Below, piece by piece: positions 57,686 to 64,000 of a stretch of DNA of 64,000 bases; the stretch's first letter is position 1; each line of letters opens with the position of its first letter. The notes beneath the pieces are model-generated. The model worked only from the letters and a program-made list of their open reading frames with translations, was not told the origin of the DNA and searched no databases. The position numbers and the translations under genes are program-made. The stretch spans positions 40,621,247 to 40,685,246 of the forward strand of contig OW028576.1 in the NCBI GenBank assembly GCA_932294295.1, written 5' to 3'. The stretch is from Alitta virens. Taxonomy: Eukaryota > Annelida > Polychaeta > Phyllodocida > Nereididae.

Positions 57686-58438
57686 GACGGGTTAAAAAAA
57701 AAGTATATGTTTCCCATTTCTAAAAACCTAGACTATATTTTTTTTTTACTGATAGATTTGATATTAGTGAAATCCCATTTTTGCATTTAAAATTGATTCC
57801 AAGGAAAAAATAATCCTGCCAACATGACTTCCAAATAATAGTAAAAACATGTATCATTTGGGAAACTTAATCTTTTTTCATCCGCCTGTGCACTTTTCCT
57901 GTTGCTTTTCCTTTTGTTTTGGACCGGATCCTTTTTGCCCTTGTGTATTAGTACTTAGTTATTTTATAATATTGGTGTTGGCTGATTTTATTTGAAATTA
58001 ATGCAGTAAAACGTAACTTTTGGCTTGCAATTGTAGTTGAAATGCTAAATTTTATGAAATTTATGGGCTGGTTATGTAGACGGCACAGTATTTGTATGTT
58101 GTTTTAGCAGTTTGCGCCAGCATTCAAAACCTCTCCACTTCAGCGTTTTGCTGGTTTGCCGAGTTTTTTTGGCGTTATTTTGAAAGTGATATTTATTCAA
58201 TTACTTAGTTGTCCCAGTCGATTAAATGTTTCAGTCTTCAGAATTTAATTTTGTTACCTTTTCCATCTGTTTGTTAGTTAATTTTATCAAATAATATAAT
58301 GTTGTTTTCTTTCTCCCAAAGGGAGACCCTGCAGTCTTTTGGGGTCTCCCTGACAACATTTAAATTGTCTAAAAACAGCCCACTGACACTCCTTGAAAAG
58401 TACCAATGTAGTTGGCCACATTTTATTTGGCATTTATT

Positions 58439-58599
58439 AGACGTAGATTCTGTAGTTACTGGTGCTACTGACAGAGCTCAATCCGCATATGAAGCACGAA
58501 CATTAACCAAATATGGTCACAAGAAATCTTGTATGGTCTTCAAAATCGTCAACGGCCATCCCCGCTGTCTGTGATACATTCCAAAGATGCGCAAAAAGG
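58439..58599 (+). pseudogene. Exon-like segment with internal TGA
   Basis: Acceptor TTTGGCATTTATTAG, donor CAAAAAG|GTAAGA. The frame reads VDSVVTGATDRAQSAYEART, LTKYGHKKSCMVFKIVNGHP and RCL, then TGA, then YIPKMRKK up to the donor. The TGA lies where CGA (Arg) would fit. Possibly a downstream exon of the 56.6-kb gene. Confidence 0.4.
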
Positions 58600-58804
58600 T
58601 AAGACTTCAGAATTTTTAGGATAACTTCATTGACAGTAAATTGTTACTCGTATCTGGATTTTACTCCATGTAGGGTTAACCTGTCCTGCTAAATTCCCCC
58701 CCCCCCCCGAGAGTAATATCATGATTATATTTTGTGTCTTACTTACAGCAGTTCAATGATGATTGTAAGATCAATGCTAACAGTGCTTTTGTTTATCTTT
58801 CGTT

Positions 58805-58835
58805 GACAGAGAAACCCGTTCGGGCTTTCTCTGTC
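58805..58835 (+). repeat. Stable hairpin GACAGAGAAACCCG..
   Basis: Stem GACAGAGAAA/TTTCTCTGTC extended by CCCG/CGGG with one bulged C and a TT loop. A related diverged hairpin lies in an HSPA13 intron at 20,613-20,652 (GCAGAAAACCCC..GGGCTTTCTCAGTC), both followed by CATT..GGTATT/GGCATTTGAGA-like sequence, so it is part of a dispersed repeat. Confidence 0.6.
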
Positions 58836-59326
58836 ATTGTTGGTATTGACTTGAGAGGATGAGTCTACATGTGATGTAGTGGACTGTTGAGATACTTGGA
58901 AGTTCAGCCACTCTGTGGGGAGCTAATGTGGGGAGCTAGTGTGGGAACTCCAGAATGGTCAGGAACTGAGCCAGTAGTATAGATTGCCGAATACTGGCCA
59001 GAATAGTGCTATTTTGTGTAACTTATATAATAAATGATTTCACCAAAATTTGTCCAGTTCTTGGGTAACCCTAATAGTTAATTTCAGTTCTTCTGGTGGC
59101 AAATGTAGGAGCTATTGAACTGTTCCTTCATGAGAGTCATCAGGTCTAGTTATATGAAGTATTCTAATTGAATACTGTTGGCAAAAATGTATCCTGGAAA
59201 TGCTTAGCTTGCAATTCATTGATAGGCTGTCAGAGCCCTCAACATTGTCTTAACTGATCTGTTTCTCTGTCATGAAAGCTGTCAGTTTCAATATTATTGA
59301 TGTTATTCTCTAATATGAATTTTCAG

Positions 59327-59460
59327 CTGAATCACAAGAAAATGTACATCACATCCCACTCAGAAGAGGTCAAGTCAAATTTGAACGTCATTGCAGATGT
59401 GACCTGAATCTGACAGACTACTTGTGTTCGATTGAATTGACGCAAGATGACTTATGAAGG
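59327..59460 (+). pseudogene. Exon-like Cys-containing segment
   Basis: Acceptor GAATTTTCAG, donor-like GAAG|GTATAT. One frame reads ESQENVHHIPLRRGQVKFER, HCRCDLNLTDYLCSIELTQD and DL, with TGA two bases before the donor. Family unknown. Confidence 0.35.
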
Positions 59461-59499
59461 TATATTGCTGTCGATATGTTTTTAAATTGTGAACAACTT

Positions 59500-60183
59500 G
59501 CCCTTTTACCAAAACCTTCGGTTCCTATAGGGCTGGTGGTCAGTTCGTTTGTGAAGTTCCCGGAAAGTACCGATATCTATAGGCCCAATACATGACTTCC
59601 CATGGCCCAATTATTGGTGACGTATGTCATGTACAGTGCCCGATGTTGAAGTTGTGGCCAACACCGTAGTTGTGACCTTCCAATTCGTCGAGGGGCGGAT
59701 CCAAACATTCTGAATGAACACCTGTAGGATGGTAGCTATCACTATATTCTAAAACCACTCTGTCAGAATGATCTGAATCCGCCCGTCACTATTGACGTCC
59801 GCAACACCGGTGTCTGCCACAACTTCGCTGCTGGGCCCTGAAATATTGTATATTGGGGACATCATGTGTTGTATTAGTATTTCCGGGTACTACGTCAAAG
59901 AACAAGCTGCTATGTATGTTGGTAAACCAGTCACATATGCTGTATTGAGAGCAGTGACCCTAAGAAAGCGGTCACTCTGATTAAATTCCCTTGAATGAAA
60001 CTTCCAGCAGCCAGCAAATTTACTGTATACAATGAGACAGGTGTGTTGTTCAGAGAATATAATATTATGTTCAATTTTGGACGGATTAAAAATTTGAAAA
60101 ATGAGTTGCTCGATCTTGACAGCCACCGTTTAGCTCCAATCAAGCATTCCATCAGAGTGCTGCTCTCACAACATAAGACTTGA
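59500..60183 (+). pseudogene. Decayed coding region, several frames
   Basis: Frame fragments read GGQFVCEVPGKYRY; RGADPNILNEHL, stop, DGSYHYILKPLCQND and PPVTIDVRNTGVCHNF; EILYIGDIMCCISISGYYVK with QAAMYVGKPVTYAV; and KLPAASKFTVYNETG with LLDLDSHRLAPIKHS ending TGA. Stops (TAG, TGA, TAA) and frame changes every 40-60 codons show decay. Cys-containing, extracellular-looking composition; I cannot assign a family. Bases 60,184-60,615 are non-coding. Confidence 0.5.
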
Positions 60184-60615
60184 GACAGTTGTCTGTTATG
60201 TAAATTCATACAACTATATAGAACATAATTATGTAAACAACCAAATAATCAGTAGGATGGCCCTTATAAGATTATATATGGGTCACTATAGCAAGCTACC
60301 CCCTGTGTTTCAGAGCAAGGGCTGCAACATCAAATGTTCATCTCATGATAATACAGATCTGATTGGACGAAAATGGACCAGACTCACTCTGTCTTCAGGA
60401 AGTAACAAATGGCCACACAGCCCTCTTGAGTGAGCTGTTGCAATTCGAATCAGCTCATTAGAAGAGTGTGAGACTGTGAGTACTTAATTACATTGTGAAC
60501 TGTTACATACAGTGTATTATATTCTCCTAATTGCATTAAATTTGTGTTATATATATATTATGGCTTATTATTCATTAGAACTGTGCTATTGTAAATGTAT
60601 TTATATGTATATAAT

Positions 60616-62026
60616 GGTGTGGCTGGTGCCAAGCAAATTTGAAAACATCAGATCCAACCTAACCTATTTTTGGTATTGCCTTTTGACCAAAGGAACATGC
60701 ATGTGCAGTTTATAATAATGATTGGCGCACAGCGCCAATTCTTTCGTTGCTTGAAGGAGACGTTTGCGTGTAATGCTTCCAGTTTGCCATTTTCCGAGCG
60801 GCAAATTTAAACTTACATGTTAATCCAATGAGCTAGTTCGGGTATACGTTCAAGCGTGTATATAGCATACTTCTACACGTCGTAGCGCCCTGCCACGTTG
60901 TCCGTCTTTAGTGCACTGCCTTTGGAGTGTTTTCCACTCATGTTTTGTTTTATGTGTTCCATACATTTCTTGAAATCGTTGTTTGTTGCCTCTGCGAGTC
61001 CCTCAGCTGTTTCCGGTCACAAGATGGCGAACTCTGACGGAAATGACAGAAGTGCATTGTACAGCTTCGTGCATGTTCGGGCGAGAGGCCCCAGACGGGG
61101 AATTCTTGCGGTGTCTTATACTTTGAAAACCCACCGGGGGCCTCTTTCCTTACTTTAATGTATTAGCGCATGCGCAGTGACGTGTCTAGACGGCTATGTA
61201 GGTCACTGCTACAACAGACCCAAATGGCCATGCAAATTGCCGCATAACACGGCGAATATTGCCGTTTTTAGAGGGAGTGGATACCGTATTTGTTCAGAAA
61301 GGTATTCTATGACTTTCTGGCTTTTATTTAATGTATACTTTGAGAATTTTGATCAACTTTTGGCGAAGTTATGCGCTCCGGTCGTCGTGGTTAGCGAACG
61401 TTCACTTTGATAATGTCACTGTCAGCTGTCAAATGGTACGGACGTCAAACATGTATACAACAGTCCTCCAGCCGCCTTTGTTGCACATCTAAAAATTAAA
61501 ATGCTCAAGTATCATACGGTAATCCATAAAATACAACCGCCATTTTGATTACTTTGTGTTATGGGCTGTGATTGTTCGAACTGAGTAGTCCCAAAATATA
61601 ACAGCCAATCAGTGATTAGCTTGCTTGGTGCAGTATCAAACACATACTGTGCGCCATTTGCACATTTCTATATGCTCTAGTTATATACTATTTTTCGTAC
61701 TCATTTCACCGATGATATTTGCTGCTGAAACCTGTTGAAGCTGTTCAAGGAACTACATAAGCACCTGTATCTCACTTCTATTGACTAGACGCATGACTAT
61801 GTAAGGAATCAGCAAACAATTCCATTTACCCAGTGTAATATCTGACAATAGTGGAAATTCAATGAAAAATCCTATATAAAATAGTGTATATCTTCACGTG
61901 AGTTGTGCTATAGGTTGAAATGCATCAATTTCAATGAAACTGCACATGCATGTTCCTTTGGTCAAAAGGCAATACCAAAAAAAATAGTTAGGTTGGATTT
62001 GGTATCTTTCGGGCACCAGCCACACC
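60616..62026. mobile_element. 1.4-kb element with about 95-bp inverted ends
   Basis: The left end GGTGTGGCTGGTGCC and the left arm words TCCAACCTAAC, TTGGTATTGCCTTTTGACC and AAAGGAACATGCATGTGCAG recur inverted at 61,938-62,026. No clear TSD. Inside, 61,008-61,032 reads GTTTCCGGTCACAAGATGGCG, an ETS plus YY1-like pair typical of TATA-less promoters, followed by a 44-codon ATG frame (MANSDGNDRSALYSFVHVRA) of unknown meaning. No transposase. Confidence 0.7.
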
Positions 62027-62374
62027 CTAATATATATGGATGAACTTTACATTATGTTAATACCGGCTTTATATGAAACAAATGCAGTGACCAAATTGTC
62101 AACATGTATAGCATTGTGATAATCATTAATCGAGTAGAATATGTTGTAAAAGGAAATGCGATAGACAAAAATTATATTATTAAAATTAAAGGGGCTCTAA
62201 ACTGGTTGTTATTATAAGGGATGCTGTGATATACTTATGTATTAACCGTGACAACATAGTCACCCGGGTGCTGATTTAATTGTCTAACGGGTGCTGTATA
62301 CCCAAGGTGCCTTTCATTATTTATAGTCTGTAGTACTAGTCTAGTTAGTAGTCATAGATGTGTTCTTTTTATTG

Positions 62375-62459
62375 AAATGTATGTTTTGTAATGGCAAAGG
62401 GGTCAAATGTGACCCAATATAGGAACCTATGTCAATAAAATCTATCTATCTATCTATAG
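62375..62459 (+). repeat. Retroposon 3' tail with (ATCT)n
   Basis: AGGGGTCAAATGTGACCC palindromic word, then CAATAAAATCTATCTATCTA at the end, a typical LINE/SINE 3' terminus. The body upstream is not recognisable. Confidence 0.45.
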
Positions 62460-62650
62460 GAGTAATAATATAATAACTGTCTTGTGCATTAGCAAACTGT
62501 GCCATGCGTAGGTAGACAAGACCTCTATTACAAAATCATTTTTACAACAAACCTTGATCATTTAATTGGTATGCCAAAACTTAATTGTTCTTCCTCTGTA
62601 TTACCTTTCATGGTATAATATGCTGAAGTACCTTTTAATATTTTTGCAGA

Positions 62651-62949
62651 ATTGCTGACATCCATCCGTGATTTTCTGCCCGTGTGAAGAAACAACTCGT
62701 GTTTGTGTGCATCAGATAAACATCTTCAAAAGTCAGACAAATTCTGACATCTACAGGATCGAATCTGCGAGTGAAGAAATAACTCGAAATGTTAACTCTC
62801 TCACCTTGAAGGATCTGACAATCTCAATTGAAAGCGCAGGGTATTATTTATCAATTGCTCACTGTATCCAACTGAGGCCTGTTGATAGTCATAAAAAAGT
62901 TGAGCAATTCCACGATGTCATTTTGAAAACCACTTTGTATAGGTATTGA
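62651..62949 (+). pseudogene. Exon-like segment, possible Ig-like strand
   Basis: Acceptor TAATATTTTTGCAG, then NC, TGA, then an open frame to 62,949: HPSVIFCPCEETTRVCVHQI, SASEEITRNVNSLTLKDLTI and SIESAGYYLSIAHC. The LTISIESAGYY segment resembles the LTIxxVxxxDAGxYxC end of an Ig domain. The early TGA again fits a decayed CGA. May belong with the 56-60 kb segments. Confidence 0.35.
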
Positions 62950-64000
62950 TAATTATATAAATGAGCAATTGGTGAGCAGATGAACTTGTTATATATGGGT
63001 TCTGCGTTTATCATGAGTCAGGAAGTTAGTGAAATGTTTTTATCTTTCAAGATATCACTTAATTTTAGTCACTATAATTTCATCATCAATCTATTTTTGG
63101 CATTGGAGATTAATTCTATTTTAAGCATTCATGAGAGAACGGTGCTATTCTTAGTTATATGGCCTTGATGATGATACGCAATCCTCCAAATAAAGTGATA
63201 CATATATGTGATAGTATAATGAGTCCCATCAAACTTTTGTGATCCATATGAAGTGTAATTTGCATGTTAGATATTTTTCGCAGAGACATGCTGACCTCAG
63301 TGTTTGTTGACTGAAGGTTTATTATAGGTGAATGCACTATAGATGTAAAAATGAAAGTACTTATTAAGATTAGGAAGAAATCCGGATTGAAAGTGCATGT
63401 ATAACTGTCAAAACCAAAAATTATTCAGCTACTCTTGAGATCTTTATGCTACTTAAAGCGTAGGTATTAGGTTTATTCATGTCATTCCAAAATAAATGCA
63501 CACAGGCTGTGAGTTTGCATATATTCCTTAATTGTAGTGGTTTTAAGTTTTTTACAGATAAGAATTTATGTAAGAGACTGTTGACATTGTAGAGTGTAAA
63601 CACTGCGCTTGATGAGTCATGTTTCTTGAATATATTATGTGATACATTAGGCAACGGTTTTTTTATCTTTCGTTTCTCGACACCGCCGGCCAAACTTTTG
63701 CAGTGCCACTCAATTAATAAATCAACAATTGTCTGGGCAAATATGTGTATTGCATCTCAAAGTATCACATCACCTGTGTTATTTATGAGAAAAAAAAAAA
63801 ACACTTTCTGGGGGGTTTTTTTTCCGACCGACCGTCTCATGAGAAACAGTCTGAGAAAGTTCCCAGAAACATAAGATCAAAAAACCGTGGCCTTACAATC
63901 ATTATCATCATATGGTGGATTTAGGTTAACATCATTTAGTACATAGAATAGGAAGGCTGTATGCAAATTGTCACGTACAGAGCAATGTGACTCACAAATG
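62950..64000. other. No gene supported
   Basis: A 90-codon minus-strand frame (63,421-63,693) has a protein-like Leu/Lys/Asn composition but no motif or splice context. Poly-A and G runs lie at 63,788-63,822. Nothing else is recognised. Confidence 0.35.

Noticed and set aside
63421..63693. 90-codon minus-strand gene
   Set aside because: Stop-free and protein-like but without motif, splice sites or context; not enough to call.

Overview
The window looks like nuclear DNA of an animal, probably a marine invertebrate. It is AT-rich, its genes are split by GT-AG introns, intergenic DNA is long, and it is packed with DNA transposons, miniature inverted-repeat elements (MITEs), tRNA-derived SINEs and decayed LINEs. 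I cannot name the species. A vertebrate-like HSPA13 gene and a chimeric C-type lectin receptor would fit an invertebrate deuterostome, but that is inference.

Layout. 1-1.8 kb: two minus-strand tRNA-derived SINEs. 1.8-10.1 kb (+): a gene recovered exon by exon, encoding two C-type lectin-like domains, a Thr-rich stalk, one membrane span and an acidic Tyr-containing tail. Its introns hold a 2-kb minisatellite and a MITE. 10.1-16.6 kb: non-coding, with SINE pieces. 17.3-21.9 kb (+): HSPA13, an Hsp70-type ATPase, in six recognised exons; the start-codon exon was not found. 22-30.7 kb: a repeat-rich stretch with a SINE, a LINE 3' end, MITEs, a duplicated repeat block with a near-perfect palindrome, and a 965-bp element with long inverted repeats and a perfect 9-bp target-site duplication (TSD). 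31.4-32.9 kb: LINE remnant. 33.9-35.55 kb (-): a multi-exon gene or recent pseudogene of unknown function with a compact CRE/YY1-like promoter.

35,590-44,938 is a 9.35-kb transposon with 27-bp perfect terminal inverted repeats and a 4-bp TSD. It sits about 40 bp upstream of that promoter. It carries a PIF/Harbinger gene set (DDE transposase on +, two-exon MADF/Gln-rich partner on -), disabled by a stop and frameshifts, and a second decayed minus-strand coding remnant. 45-56.3 kb: more non-autonomous elements (one with a 7-bp TSD), a LINE remnant, a roughly 130-bp satellite and a GC-rich CCAAT-box repeat. 56.5-63 kb: decayed or partly decayed coding segments of unknown family, starting with a short type II membrane/coiled-coil reading frame, plus a 1.4-kb element with inverted ends.

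The genes do not form an operon. The lectin receptor and HSPA13 are the two confident host genes. Most of the rest is mobile DNA at various stages of decay; several apparent stop codons are TGA where an Arg CGA codon would fit, as expected from CpG decay.
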